DNA from: Sporosarcina sp. FSL K6-1522
GTDB taxonomy: Bacteria; Bacillota; Bacilli; Bacillales_A; Planococcaceae
DNA length: 64,000 nucleotides
Assembly: GCF_038622445.1 (NCBI RefSeq)
Contig: NZ_CP152019.1
Coordinates: forward strand, 186,001 to 250,000
Direction of reading: 5' to 3'
The position numbers were made by a program, and so were the translations under genes. Numbering within the stretch: the stretch's first letter is position 1; every line of letters begins with the position of its first letter. The notes below the pieces were generated by a model that saw nothing but the letters and a program-made list of their open reading frames with translations, did no database searches and was not told the DNA's origin. Positions 55,102 to 64,000 of the stretch are shown here, in pieces.

Positions 55102-55796
55102 TCGCCAACCTGCTCTTTCAACACATAACCAACACCGCGCACCGTTTGAATGAGGGAGCCACGATCTCCTACATCAATTTTCTTACGAACATAACGGATA
55201 TAGACATCGACAACATTTGTGTCACCATAATAGTCATAGCCCCAAACTGCATCCAATAATTGTTCACGGGAAAGCACTTGGTTTGGATGCTTTAGTAAAT
55301 GAAGCATCAGATCAAATTCACGTGGGGTTAGCTCAATCGAACGATCTGCCCTTTTGACTTCACGCGTCTGTTCATGAAGCGATAAGTCTACAAATTGATG
55401 GAGATGACTATCCTCTTCAACGACTGCTTTACTAGAAAAACGAAGCGCGGAACGAATTCTTGCCAATAGTTCGTCGATTTCAAAAGGCTTCGTTACATAG
55501 TCATTCGCTCCTAAATCTAGCCCCGCAACCTTATCCGCCACATCATTTTTCGCGGTCAATAAAATCACAGGTGTGTCTGCCTCCGTTGCTCGAATACGCC
55601 GTAGCACATCGAGCCCATTCAAGCCTGGAAGCATCAAGTCCAATAAAACAAGATCCCACTGTTGTTCACGATATTTAATAAGCCCATCCGGCCCCGTATG
55701 CGCAATCCCTGTTCCATATCCTTCAAATTCCAGTTCAAGTTGGAGAACACGCGCAATTTGTTCTTCATCCTCGATAATCAAAATCTGCTTTTTCAT
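55098..55796 (-). CDS. OmpR-family response regulator (YkoG-like)
   Basis: A 232-residue regulator: receiver with E9-D10-E11 and phospho-acceptor D53 (LVLLDLMLPGLNG), lysine in TKPFEIDELLARI, and a winged-helix domain (LTPREFDLMLHLLKHPNQVLSREQ, quoted in part). The ATG at 55796 is chosen because AGGTGAG lies 4 nt upstream; a GTG at 55805 is in the same frame. First gene of a four-gene operon. Confidence 0.92.
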   Translation of the reverse strand: MKKQILIIEDEEQIARVLQLELEFEGYGTGIAHTGPDGLIKYREQQWDLVLLDLMLPGLNGLDVLRRIRATEADTPVILLTAKNDVADKVAGLDLGANDYVTKPFEIDELLARIRSALRFSSKAVVEEDSHLHQFVDLSLHEQTREVKRADRSIELTPREFDLMLHLLKHPNQVLSREQLLDAVWGYDYYGDTNVVDVYIRYVRKKIDVGDRGSLIQTVRGVGYVLKEQVGE

Positions 55797-55980
55797 CTGA
55801 CTCACCTGCCGCTTTTTTCTTTTATTTTAACAGACGTAGCTTGAGCAGGGGCTAATCATCCATTAATCTACCCCTCATCCCACCTAGCAATTATTTCGGC
55901 CAAGCGTAGCTCTTTCTTTTTACATATAACACTTCATCATCGAATCCATTTTCTCCAAATACAACTGTTTCTAATAAAAC

Positions 55981-56008
55981 TGTGACCTTTTCGTTACTCA
56001 CCCGTCTA
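55981..56008 (+). promoter_or_regulatory. ECF-type promoter before the sigma factor gene
   Basis: TGTGACC (55981-55987) and CGTCTA (56003-56008), 15 bp apart, look like the -35 and -10 of an ECF-sigma promoter. This suggests that the sigma factor activates its own operon. Confidence 0.5.
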
Positions 56009-56042
56009 TGGTATACATTGATTTTAGGAAGGAGGGCTAAAC

Positions 56043-56573
56043 TTGCATGAGAATGCGGAGAAACGCGAACAAATTGAGCAATGGTATGACGAATACAGTG
56101 TGCCGATTTTTAAGTATATAGCCAAAATGGTGAAGGATTTTCACCAAGCTGAAGATTTAACCCAGGACACCTTTATCAAAGCCTACAACTATCAAAGTAC
56201 GGATAAGGATATAAAGTACCCAAAAACATTCCTCTACAAAATTGCGCATAACCTGACAATCGATCATCTAAGAAAACAGGCACCCATTCAGCTGATAAAA
56301 GATTTTTTCTGGAATTACAGCAGCCGGGAACCCTCAACTGAATCCATTGTTGAAATACAAGAAGACGCAAAAGAACTCTATCGGGCATTAGAAAAACTAA
56401 AATCAACGTACCGCCAAGTAATTATTTTGCGACAGATTGAAGCATTTTCCACCAAAGAAACTGCACATATATTGGGTTGGTCCGAAGGCAAAGTGAAAAC
56501 AACGCTCTATCGTGCCATGTTGAAATTGGAAGAGCAATTACAAAAGGAGATGGTTATGAATGAATCACCATGA
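56043..56573 (+). CDS. ECF RNA polymerase sigma factor
   Basis: A 176-residue sigma-70 family factor of the extracytoplasmic-function type: region 2 (IFKYIAKMVKDFHQAEDLTQDTFIKAY and FLYKIAHNLTIDHLRK, quoted in part) and region 4 (YRQVIILRQIEAFSTKETAHILGWSEGKVKTTLYRA, quoted in part), no region 3. TTG start at 56043 with AAGGAGG 7 nt upstream. It overlaps the probable anti-sigma gene by 14 nt, and an ECF-type promoter precedes it. Confidence 0.93.
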   Translation: MHENAEKREQIEQWYDEYSVPIFKYIAKMVKDFHQAEDLTQDTFIKAYNYQSTDKDIKYPKTFLYKIAHNLTIDHLRKQAPIQLIKDFFWNYSSREPSTESIVEIQEDAKELYRALEKLKSTYRQVIILRQIEAFSTKETAHILGWSEGKVKTTLYRAMLKLEEQLQKEMVMNESP

Positions 56574-57804
56574 AGACAGCAATCTCACTGATTCACTCAA
56601 AAAACTTGATAATAACATCCATTGGAAACAACAGCGACAACAGCAAATTCGCACGTCTATCGTATCTGAAATTCAACAAATGGAAACACAAAACACCAAG
56701 GCTTCTAGCAAGTTTTCAAAAAAGACCTTTGCCCCATTACTCGCAATGGTGATGATCATCGGCCTATCTGTGACTTTATATTTGAGTGCATCTAATAAGG
56801 AGAATCTCGCTGTTACAGATACGGAAAGCGCAACACCACCAGCAACTGAACAGCAAATCGAGTATACAATGAGTGAAGAGATTTCATCAGAAATTCAGCG
56901 CATCATCCATTCTGGCTTTGATTTGAGATTGCCTAGTTATGCGCCTAAAGATGGCTTAAAAATTAGAGGTGTAAATATAACTCAAAGTACATCTGGTCCC
57001 GAGCCTATCATAAGGGGATTGTATGATTACCAAGGAGAAACAGTATTAATATTCGAACAGAAAGCAAATTCTCTCGGGAACCAAGAGCAGTTAAATCAAC
57101 AAATCGAGGACCTTCAATCCGCTGCTATCAATCAGTTCGAAGCGGATGGGGCTATCTTCTACCGCCTAGATAATACAGATACTAATAGGATAAGCTTACT
57201 AGCCATGACAAAAAACTATACATTTAGCCTTTACTCAGCTAGCTTCTCCGAAGAAGAAATGGTGAAAATAGCCCGTTCGATTGATCTATCCAATATTGAT
57301 ACAAAAGCAATTCCGGCACCACTTAAAATAGAAGTTGACGATTCCCCGCTTGACCTTGAACTTCACCAAACTCAAATTAAAGAGCGGAAGACAGACATTA
57401 TGAACTCTGATTTCCGACTAGGTTTGCCAACCTATATCCCCAACCAAAAAGAATTGGTCAATATTAGTAAAAAGGAATTTTCCAACGGCCTTGAACTTGT
57501 CTATACGCAGTACGGCACAATGGAGGGGTTCGCAGATGGAAAATGGGATATTGCCATTCAACAGGAGAAACTGACGGGGCTTAAAACTAAAGAGGAGTCT
57601 ATACTACATGTTAAGAATGTAATCAATGGAACAAAAGAGGAATTAACAGTTCAAGGAAATCCAGCATTTTTCCACATGAAACCTATCAATGAAGAGGGTT
57701 TGAGTAGTCTGTGGATTATTACTGAAGATTATTTCTATACAATCGTCTCTCCATCTGTAGATAGAGAAGAATTAATTAAATTGGCCGAGTCGATTAATTA
57801 TTAA
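56560..57804 (+). CDS. Probable membrane anti-sigma factor with DUF4367-like repeats
   Basis: A 414-residue single-pass membrane protein: about 55 cytosolic residues, a helix at 57-76, then two extracellular units with a shared pattern (FDLRLPSYAPKDGLKIRGVN and FRLGLPTYIPNQKELVNIS starts; NQFEADGAIFYRLD and LTVQGNPAFFHMK ends), like DUF4367 anti-sigma factors. The cytosolic part lacks a clear zinc-binding anti-sigma motif. Translational overlap with the sigma gene supports the role. A stimulus outside the membrane would release the sigma factor. Confidence 0.82.
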   Translation: MNHHEDSNLTDSLKKLDNNIHWKQQRQQQIRTSIVSEIQQMETQNTKASSKFSKKTFAPLLAMVMIIGLSVTLYLSASNKENLAVTDTESATPPATEQQIEYTMSEEISSEIQRIIHSGFDLRLPSYAPKDGLKIRGVNITQSTSGPEPIIRGLYDYQGETVLIFEQKANSLGNQEQLNQQIEDLQSAAINQFEADGAIFYRLDNTDTNRISLLAMTKNYTFSLYSASFSEEEMVKIARSIDLSNIDTKAIPAPLKIEVDDSPLDLELHQTQIKERKTDIMNSDFRLGLPTYIPNQKELVNISKKEFSNGLELVYTQYGTMEGFADGKWDIAIQQEKLTGLKTKEESILHVKNVINGTKEELTVQGNPAFFHMKPINEEGLSSLWIITEDYFYTIVSPSVDREELIKLAESINY

Positions 57805-57901
57805 GTTGGTCAGACAAACGGGTAAGGACTAATCATTAATTAATTGATTGATTACTCAACCTCCCATATGTATCGTTCGGCAGACGGCGGTTCAACCTTT
57901 T

Positions 57902-57953
57902 AAAACTCATAAATGGGGACATTTTCTTTAGTCCCTATTTTATGAGTTTTTCT
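57902..57953 (+). terminator. Terminator of the sigma/anti-sigma operon
   Basis: Outer stem AAAACTCATAAA / TTTATGAGTTTT with an inner GGGGAC/GTCCCT stem, then TTC. The rest of the 57805-58104 gap shows only this and the next terminator. Confidence 0.85.
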
Positions 57954-58044
57954 TCTGATAGGGTACAATACCACACAGACTCCTCCTCATGAAGGACACC
58001 CAAGCCTGTCGCAGATCCCCTCCTAACAATTTCCTGTTTCAGGA

Positions 58045-58088
58045 AAACAAAACAGAGACCTTCGCTTTTCACAAAGATCCCTGTTTAC
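58045..58088 (-). terminator. rocB-like gene terminator
   Basis: An interrupted stem (AACAG-GA-CTT / AAG-TC-CTGTT) follows the peptidase stop and leads into TTGTTTTCC on the minus strand. Confidence 0.6.
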
Positions 58089-58104
58089 AGTAGTCTGCGA
58101 TTAT

Positions 58105-59721
58105 TTATAAATTTCCATGCACATCATACAAACTCTTTACTAACGTCTCCAACATCACTGGCATTTCCACAAATGCACTATCCACATGCAAACGCTCGGT
58201 TCGTTGGTGTGCGTCTTTGCCAAACGGGCCGACGTTCAACATCGGCGCTTTTAGCTTCGCCATATCTGCGAACGGAATGCTATACGTATCGCCCCAAACC
58301 GGCGTATTGCTTTCGAATGCAGCCCAACCATTGGTGTTATCTTCATAATTAACATAGCTCAAATCGCAAATGCCGTTGAAGTAATGGATTTGCTCAATTT
58401 TGTTCCCTAATGCTTGCGCAGTCTTTTTCATTAACGCCACCGATTGAACGACGAGCGGATCATTCGACGTGTTAACCGCAGGATAATAGGGAGGTGCATA
58501 TAACAAGACCGTTGCCGGCGCCAGCTCTTGGCATTGAATCATCAAATTATCAACGATACGTAATGATTTTTCGCGGTCATCCCATTCTGTTTGTTGAAGC
58601 ACATCGTTTTTCAAACGCTCTACTTCTGCCGTTCCCATTTTCTTCACAGCATGCGCCAGTAATTGCTCATAACGTAACACCCGCACATCGCCGATGCCTG
58701 CGACTTGCTCTCGCTCACAAATCGCTCGATAACTGGCGTTGCAAGCAGCCATTGCCTCCGTTGCCACTTGTTCAAATAGCTCCATGACATCTGCCGCCGT
58801 GCGCTTTAATAGAAAGACGTTATATAAAGCGGCCGCACGATACGGCGTTTGTGTCGAATATTGCAGTTTCAAATCCTTTTGTTGCAATGAAACCGGCAGA
58901 GGCGTGCTTTCCCCAAGATCCGTCTCACGGAACAATGGATTCCACTCCATACGCTGCGTTAAAAAGGAAGCGATATAATTCGCGGTCATGCCTTTCATCG
59001 GTTCACCAACATGCGTTTCCTTGCCGTAAAACAAAGCAGCCGGCATAATCTTGCCGACACTTCCTGAGTAAATATATTCCTCAATGTCCGTTGGGTTTTG
59101 TGAAAAGGATGGCTCGCTATTTAAAAAGAGTTTGTACACCAATCCTCGCTCCTCACGAATTCGAACAAGCTCCGTCACCGCCGCTCGCATGCCAGCCGAG
59201 TTCACTTCTTCATCTGGAACCGTTACCAGTAGCAAATTAATCGGCCATTGTTCAGTACTCGCCTTTTCAAGGAGTTGCATATGCAAGGCAAGTCCCATTT
59301 TCATGTCCATCGTGCCGCGCCCAAACAGATACTTCCCTGATTCCAAATCCACACGGGCAGCCTCCGGCAAATCTTCCTTATTTTCGAGCAATCTTTTCGT
59401 CAGTTCTTCCGGCTGACAAGCAAGTGGCTCCAACACACCGTACTCTTCCGTCCACACCGTATCAAAATGACTCATCAGCACAACGGTCTCCGTTGCCTCC
59501 GGATGTTTATACAAAGCTGTGACGAGTTGGCGACCTAGATCTGCGTCATGTAAAGCCAAATCATGCGGATGTTCGCCAAAATACGCCAACTCCCGAAGCT
59601 TGTCGGCAATTTTCGGTGCAAAAGTCCGCTCTCCCTCTGTTAACGTACGACTTTCCCAACTGACCAGTTCACATAACAGCGCCCGCAGTGCGGAAGGTGT
59701 TTCCCATAATAATGGCTTCAT
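58105..59721 (-). CDS. rocB: M20-family peptidase, arginine utilisation RocB-like
   Basis: A 538-residue M20/M28-type zinc hydrolase. Seen: metal-site blocks MSHFDTVW near residue 83, GRGTMDMKMG near 134 and PDEEVNSAGM near 168, in the order of family members, and a long C-terminal part typical of RocB. In B. subtilis rocB belongs to the arginine catabolic regulon, but its reaction is not established. Here it stands alone with no other roc genes. ATG with AAGGAG upstream. Confidence 0.88.
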   Translation of the reverse strand: MKPLLWETPSALRALLCELVSWESRTLTEGERTFAPKIADKLRELAYFGEHPHDLALHDADLGRQLVTALYKHPEATETVVLMSHFDTVWTEEYGVLEPLACQPEELTKRLLENKEDLPEAARVDLESGKYLFGRGTMDMKMGLALHMQLLEKASTEQWPINLLLVTVPDEEVNSAGMRAAVTELVRIREERGLVYKLFLNSEPSFSQNPTDIEEYIYSGSVGKIMPAALFYGKETHVGEPMKGMTANYIASFLTQRMEWNPLFRETDLGESTPLPVSLQQKDLKLQYSTQTPYRAAALYNVFLLKRTAADVMELFEQVATEAMAACNASYRAICEREQVAGIGDVRVLRYEQLLAHAVKKMGTAEVERLKNDVLQQTEWDDREKSLRIVDNLMIQCQELAPATVLLYAPPYYPAVNTSNDPLVVQSVALMKKTAQALGNKIEQIHYFNGICDLSYVNYEDNTNGWAAFESNTPVWGDTYSIPFADMAKLKAPMLNVGPFGKDAHQRTERLHVDSAFVEMPVMLETLVKSLYDVHGNL

Positions 59722-59811
59722 AAGTATTGCTCCTTATTCCTCATTTTTCGCTAAATCTCCCTTCCACTATTCTAACTTATCTGAAAGTCCTACACCATAG
59801 GGAATTGCACA

Positions 59812-59847
59812 ACAAAAACGACCCCTGCACCAAATGCAAGAGCCGTT
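59812..59847 (-). terminator. uppP terminator
   Basis: Stem AACGGCTCTTGCA / TGCAGGGGTCGTT with G-T pairs, followed by TTTTTG on the minus strand, just after the uppP stop. Confidence 0.7.
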
Positions 59848-59854
59848 CAATTCC

Positions 59855-60682
59855 TTATAAAAATACAATTACCGCTAAAATAGCTGCCAAAATGAGTCGA
59901 TAAATCGCAAATGGCATTAGCTTCACGCGTGAAATAAGTTTCAAGAAGAAGCGAATCGAAATCAATGCGAAGACGAATGCGCTGACGAATCCTACGATGT
60001 AAAACGACAAGTGATCCATGCTTATATGCTCCCAGTTTTTCAAAATGGATACGAGACTTGCGCCCGCCATAATCGGAACTGCCATGATGAACGTGAAATC
60101 CGCCGCTGTTCGGTGATTCATCCCAAACAATACACCACCAGAAATCGTTGCACCTGAGCGCGAGAAACCTGGCCATAGTGACAAACATTGCACAAGTCCG
60201 ACTGTAAACGCCTGCTTGTATGTAATTTGATCCAACGAGTTGACCCATGGTTTCTTCGGACCAAATTTGTCAGCGACAATCATCAGAATCGCACCCGCAA
60301 CAAGCGCGACAATCACTGTTTCTACGCCAAATAAATAATCATCAATCAAATCTTTAAAAGCAAATCCAAGAATAACTGCTGGCAGCATCCCTACAATGAC
60401 GTGCGCCAAATTAAACTGCTTGTTAGAGTTTTCCCCTTCAATCTTATACAGCCCTACAAGGCTGAACAATCGTTTCCAAAAGACGACCACAACCGCTAAA
60501 ATCGATCCTAACTGCACTACAATTTTAAATGTATTCGCCGAATACTTCCCTAAAAACTCCTCTGTTTTTAACCACATATCATCGACAATGACCATATGCC
60601 CCGTCGAAGAAACCGGTGCAAACTCCGTCATCCCTTCAACAAATCCAAGAATTAACGCCTTAATTAATTCAAAAAAATCCAT
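59855..60682 (-). CDS. uppP: Undecaprenyl-diphosphatase UppP (BacA)
   Basis: A membrane phosphatase of about 275 residues that recycles undecaprenyl diphosphate for peptidoglycan synthesis and gives bacitracin resistance. Seen: catalytic region GFVEGMTEFAPVSSTGHMV near the N terminus and the second motif LWPGFSRSGATISGG, with eight or so helices. I chose the ATG at 60682 (MDFFELIKALILG) by family length; its ribosome binding site is weak and frames open upstream are possible. The usual EFLPVSSTGH reads EFAPVSSTGH here. Confidence 0.94.
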   Translation of the reverse strand: MDFFELIKALILGFVEGMTEFAPVSSTGHMVIVDDMWLKTEEFLGKYSANTFKIVVQLGSILAVVVVFWKRLFSLVGLYKIEGENSNKQFNLAHVIVGMLPAVILGFAFKDLIDDYLFGVETVIVALVAGAILMIVADKFGPKKPWVNSLDQITYKQAFTVGLVQCLSLWPGFSRSGATISGGVLFGMNHRTAADFTFIMAVPIMAGASLVSILKNWEHISMDHLSFYIVGFVSAFVFALISIRFFLKLISRVKLMPFAIYRLILAAILAVIVFL

Positions 60683-60912
60683 AAGTAAGTACACTCTCTT
60701 TCCGTGGAAGCGGATAAGACACCCTTCCACTCCATCCTTTTCTTACACATATATCGCTAACTTTACTAGATATGAAATCTAAGTGCAAACAGTCTTTATA
60801 AGAAATATAGACGCTTCGCCAACAACTCGGTTGCTCCTCCTCAATACTTTTTAACTTATTTCAAACAAAACGCGCACTTCTATTATACATTGTATAAAAG
60901 AACCTTATGATC

Positions 60913-61009
60913 TGTGGATATTCTTTACTTAGAGAAAGTTATCCTCATTGCAAGTGGATAACTTCCTTTATCTGTGGATAATTTCTGAAAATTCTTTAAC
61001 TTATCCACA
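60913..61009. promoter_or_regulatory. DnaA-box cluster
   Basis: Five DnaA-box-like 9-mers lie within 97 bp: TGTGGATAT (60913), TTATCCTCA (60939), AGTGGATAA (60953), TGTGGATAA (60973, perfect) and TTATCCACA (61001, perfect). They occupy the middle of a 450-bp gap between divergent uppP and the chemoreceptor gene, which otherwise shows only AT-rich promoter-like sequence. Confidence 0.7.
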
Positions 61010-61132
61010 ATTTACTGATTAACTCCCGCAACCTAACAGAATACCTATCTAAAGAACTAGCGTTATATTTGATTATTCTTTACTATTGGCTATACTATCC
61101 ATAACAATACTTCATATGCAGGAGATGGAAAA

Positions 61133-62845
61133 ATGACTTCGATTAGACCCAAAATGGATATGGAACAACTATTTAAACGTGGAACAGACATTCAAACAGC
61201 AGCACGTTTTCAACAAACACTCTCTTACAATCACTTTCAACTGGTAGATGCCGAGAATTTACGTGAGCTATATGCCAAATTACAAAATGTAAAGCCATCT
61301 GTGACAGAAATCTTCGATCGTTACTTGAACGAAATTTCTCCGAATGGTGTCAATCCCATCGACTCAACGACCATCAATCGCTATTTGCGTCTGTTTTTCG
61401 AACAGCCTCGAGACGATCAGTATATCGAGGAAGCCCTTGCGTTTTTCGCCCTCCTTCGAAAACACAAATTCGAACCAGGCAAAACACTAGTGTTATTCAA
61501 CCAATTTGCTTTTTACATTACAACACATCTTCTCTATCATTTCGGCTATAGACCAGCAAAAGCCTTCTCCTTGATGAAGTCCTTGCAGTCTGCCGTCAAT
61601 ATCGACCAACAATTATTGATCGAAGTATTGACCGAAAGCATGGTAGAGCATGTCGTCACGGAGATTTCTTCCTTAGTCGATACAAACGCTAAAATCATGT
61701 ATATGAAAGACTTGATCTATAGCTTAGATAAACAATCCGAAGAGATTCAGTCGTCTACTGCCGCAACGGAACAAATTACCGCATCCATCGTCGAAGTTGC
61801 GCACGCTTCCTCCCGCATTTCGGAGAAAACAGCGGACTCTGTTACCTATGCAACGAATAGTCAAAAAACCATTGAAAATACACTCGATGAAATCTTTAAA
61901 GCGGAAGAAACCTTCAGCTCAATCGTCGAAACATTTTCTGAACTACAACAACGCGTCGACGATATTGAAAATGTCGTGGATTTAATCAATGGCATTGCCG
62001 CACAAACGAATTTACTGGCACTCAATGCATCTATTGAAGCAGCAAGAGCTGGCGAACATGGCAAAGGCTTTGCGGTCGTTGCACAAGAGGTACGAAAGCT
62101 TGCTGAAAATACGGTATCAGCATTAGGTGAAGTGTCCGACAATGTCCAGCATCTAAAATCCTATTCTAGTAATGTCTCTGCATCAATCGAACAAACGACG
62201 ACCATTATTAAGCGTGCCACTGAGGATGCGAAGGAATCCCTTCCTTTATTGACAGCGATTGTAGACGCCATCGAAGAAATCAATGTCGATGTGACAAACA
62301 CCGCAGCTATTTCTGAACAACAAGCCGCTTCGATTGACGAAGTATCCAATCGAATGGTCGATATGGCACATTTGCAAGAGGATATCCGTACATTAGGTGA
62401 AAGTACATCTGCTTCCATTTACGAGCTTAGTGAAGAAATCAACCGATTCCGCCTTGGCATCATTACGGAAAATAACGTCCATCTGTCTTCCAATGCACTG
62501 CTACAACTATCAAAAGCGGATCACATTTTATGGAAATGGAAAATATACAACATGTTCTTAGGGCTAGAAAACGTACGACCTGAAAGCGTGGCTGGTCATA
62601 CAGAATGTCGTTTAGGTAAATGGTATTTGGCAGATCAAACGAAAACTCGCTTTGGTCACTTACGCGAATTCAAAGAGTTGGACAAACACCACGCAGATGT
62701 CCACACAGCTGCTCGTGATGCAGCCATCCATTTCCAAAACGGCAATATCACTCAGGCCGAAGATGATCTAAAAAGAATCGAACAATCTTCGAATACCGTA
62801 TTAACTCTACTCAATGCACTTATTGATTTCATTGAAAAAGAATAG
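61133..62845 (+). CDS. Soluble chemoreceptor: globin-like sensor, MA signalling and CZB domains
   Basis: A 570-residue methyl-accepting chemotaxis protein without membrane segments. Residues about 25-185 look like a HemAT-type protoglobin sensor; H111 ([11 protein letters not shown]) is the candidate proximal haem ligand. The signalling domain (about 200-450) holds the hairpin tip [30 protein letters not shown] (quoted in part). The C-terminal about 100 residues carry a chemoreceptor zinc-binding (CZB) pattern: [29 protein letters not shown]. subtilis HemAT has about 430 residues and no CZB. ATG with CAGGAGATGG upstream. It probably mediates aerotaxis, modulated by zinc or oxidants (inference). 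Confidence 0.85.
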   Translation: MTSIRPKMDMEQLFKRGTDIQTAARFQQTLSYNHFQLVDAENLRELYAKLQNVKPSVTEIFDRYLNEISPNGVNPIDSTTINRYLRLFFEQPRDDQYIEEALAFFALLRKHKFEPGKTLVLFNQFAFYITTHLLYHFGYRPAKAFSLMKSLQSAVNIDQQLLIEVLTESMVEHVVTEISSLVDTNAKIMYMKDLIYSLDKQSEEIQSSTAATEQITASIVEVAHASSRISEKTADSVTYATNSQKTIENTLDEIFKAEETFSSIVETFSELQQRVDDIENVVDLINGIAAQTNLLALNASIEAARAGEHGKGFAVVAQEVRKLAENTVSALGEVSDNVQHLKSYSSNVSASIEQTTTIIKRATEDAKESLPLLTAIVDAIEEINVDVTNTAAISEQQAASIDEVSNRMVDMAHLQEDIRTLGESTSASIYELSEEINRFRLGIITENNVHLSSNALLQLSKADHILWKWKIYNMFLGLENVRPESVAGHTECRLGKWYLADQTKTRFGHLREFKELDKHHADVHTAARDAAIHFQNGNITQAEDDLKRIEQSSNTVLTLLNALIDFIEKE

Positions 62846-62859
62846 CATTGTCAACAACA

Positions 62860-62900
62860 AGCAAAACCGCCTAGCGATTTTTCTAAGCGGTTTTGCTTTC
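62860..62900. terminator. Shared terminator of chemoreceptor and acyl-CoA ligase genes
   Basis: An 11-bp perfect stem (AGCAAAACCGC / GCGGTTTTGCT) between the convergent genes, with T-rich sequence on both sides. Confidence 0.85.
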
Positions 62901-62906
62901 AATTAT

Positions 62907-64000
62907 TTACACACCTTGGTAATGCTCATTCAATTGATCACGTAGCGCAGCTTTCAAAAACTTCCCGACCGATGTTTTTGGCACTTCGTCAATAAAGACG
63001 ATATCATCTGGAATCCACCATTTGGCGAATTGCCCCTCTAAATAGGCCTGCAATTGTTGCTTCATTTGTTCATCTCCGACTTGGCCTTCCTTCAGCACCA
63101 CGCAAGCAAGTGGACGTTCCATCCATTTTGCATGCGGCACCGCAATGACAGCCGCTTCAAAAACCGCTTCATGGGTCATCAATGCGTTTTCCAAATCAAC
63201 GGACGAAATCCACTCGCCACCGCTCTTGATCAAATCCTTTGTCCGGTCCATCAATTTGATGTAACCGTCCTCTGTCATGACCGCAATATCGCCCGTATAG
63301 AGCCAGCCATCTTGAAAAGCCTCCGCTGTTCGATCATCATTGTAATATTCATGAGCAATCCACGGACCTTTAACGTTCAATTCACCCATCGTTTTGCCGT
63401 CCCAAGGTACCTCCCCTTGTTCGTTGACGACACGTACTTCAAGTCCTGGCATCGGAAGCCCTTGCAGTGCACGGATTTCAACGCGCTCGTCCATGGATAC
63501 ATCCTCCATTTTGGACGTCAGCACCGACAAACTTACGAGTGGCGACGTTTCTGTCATACCATAACCGACGACAAATGGAATGCCATACTTTTCTTCAAAT
63601 GCACGAATTAGCCCTTTGGGAGAAGCTGAACCTCCGCAAACAACGGCACGCAAAGATGACAAATCACGCGGATTTTGTTCCTGCTCTTTGAGAGCGGCAA
63701 GCCAAATCGTCGGCACACCCGCCGTCAGCGTCACCTTTTCCTGTTCGATTAAATCGAGCAACAATACCGGATTAAAGCCAGGGCCTGGCAATACTTGCGT
63801 CAAACCGAAAAATACACCTGCAAATGGAATCCCCCACGCATTCGCATGGAACATTGGTACAACGGACATCGCAACATCACGTTCCGACAGCCCCATTGCA
63901 TCTGCAAGTCCAAGCGCAAAACTGTGAAGCACTAGACCGCGATGTGTATAGACAACCCCTTTTGGATTACCCGTTGTTGCAGACGTGTAACACATACCAG
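62907..64000 (-). CDS. Fatty acyl-CoA ligase (AMP-forming), 5' part beyond the window
   Basis: The C-terminal 360 or so residues of an ANL-superfamily acyl-CoA synthetase, which activates a medium or long-chain fatty acid through an acyl-AMP. Seen: the ATP loop YTSATTGNPKGVVYTHRG at the very edge, VVGYGMTETSP, the hinge GDIAVMTEDGYIKLMDRTKDLIKSGGEWIS (quoted in part) and the catalytic lysine in PKTSVGKFLKAALR. The frame stays open to the last base, so roughly the first 180 residues are missing. It resembles AlkK-type synthetases. Confidence 0.93.
   Translation of the reverse strand, partial: GMCYTSATTGNPKGVVYTHRGLVLHSFALGLADAMGLSERDVAMSVVPMFHANAWGIPFAGVFFGLTQVLPGPGFNPVLLLDLIEQEKVTLTAGVPTIWLAALKEQEQNPRDLSSLRAVVCGGSASPKGLIRAFEEKYGIPFVVGYGMTETSPLVSLSVLTSKMEDVSMDERVEIRALQGLPMPGLEVRVVNEQGEVPWDGKTMGELNVKGPWIAHEYYNDDRTAEAFQDGWLYTGDIAVMTEDGYIKLMDRTKDLIKSGGEWISSVDLENALMTHEAVFEAAVIAVPHAKWMERPLACVVLKEGQVGDEQMKQQLQAYLEGQFAKWWIPDDIVFIDEVPKTSVGKFLKAALRDQLNEHYQGV

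Noticed and set aside
60913..61009. Chromosomal replication origin
   Set aside because: DnaA boxes cluster here, but no dnaA, dnaN, rpmH or gyr genes are adjacent and the flanks are uppP and a chemoreceptor.

Overview
The window looks like chromosomal DNA of a low-to-moderate GC, Gram-positive member of the Bacillales. Gene content resembles Planococcaceae such as Sporosarcina, but that is inference from content and not a database match. Supporting signs are strong AGGAGG-type ribosome binding sites with many TTG and GTG starts, NreABC control of nitrate respiration, a Bce-type antibiotic-sensing module, OpuC-type osmolyte uptake, RocB and UppP. I saw no rRNA, tRNA, CRISPR array, prophage or insertion sequence.

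Layout. 0.1-4.3 kb: a minus-strand operon of an aspartase-family lyase, an aldehyde dehydrogenase and an alcohol dehydrogenase, behind a perfect sigma-A promoter with a tandem operator. 4.3-10.6 kb: a molybdenum cofactor cluster (moeA-mobB-moaE-moaD-mobA-moaA, moaC divergent, then moeB-moaB). 10.7-22.6 kb: nitrate respiration, in transcription order narGHJI, nreABC, a hemerythrin protein and a narK fused to a PAS domain, preceded by the di-iron repair gene ric. The cofactor genes supply the MGD cofactor of NarG; NreABC senses oxygen and nitrate; three TAGGG-N4-CCTTA-like sites tie narG, narK and ric into one regulon. 22.8-26.5 kb: class I ribonucleotide reductase (nrdE, flavodoxin, nrdF) with a long control region. 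27-35.2 kb: an unusual peptide-type ABC transporter (a circularly permuted binding protein, two permeases with extra membrane domains, one fused double ATPase) beside a flavin monooxygenase. 35.3-39.9 kb: BceRS-BceAB. 40-44.7 kb: an AbgT transporter and a three-gene OpuC-type importer. 44.7-46.8 kb: a NERD nuclease-related gene bracketed by two arrays of a 21-bp-phased motif, then a metallo-beta-lactamase-fold protein. 46.8-48.6 kb: an M48 membrane protease with a 57-residue membrane protein upstream. 48.6-48.9 kb: a structured repeat. 48.9-55.8 kb: two OmpR-type two-component operons, one with a lipoprotein, one with two PepSY proteins. 56-57.8 kb: an ECF sigma factor and its probable anti-sigma factor. 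58-64 kb: rocB-like peptidase, uppP, a soluble chemoreceptor preceded by a DnaA-box cluster, and the 3' part of an acyl-CoA ligase cut by the window edge.

The most unexpected items are: (1) the oligopeptide-type binding protein whose C-terminal lobe segment comes first, a natural circular permutation; (2) the 21-bp arrays around the NERD gene; (3) a dispersed repeat, two copies, whose two 61-nt internal modules differ by compensatory base changes, so structure is conserved; (4) the NarK-PAS fusion; and (5) the nrdE leader, which carries an intrinsic terminator just before the gene.
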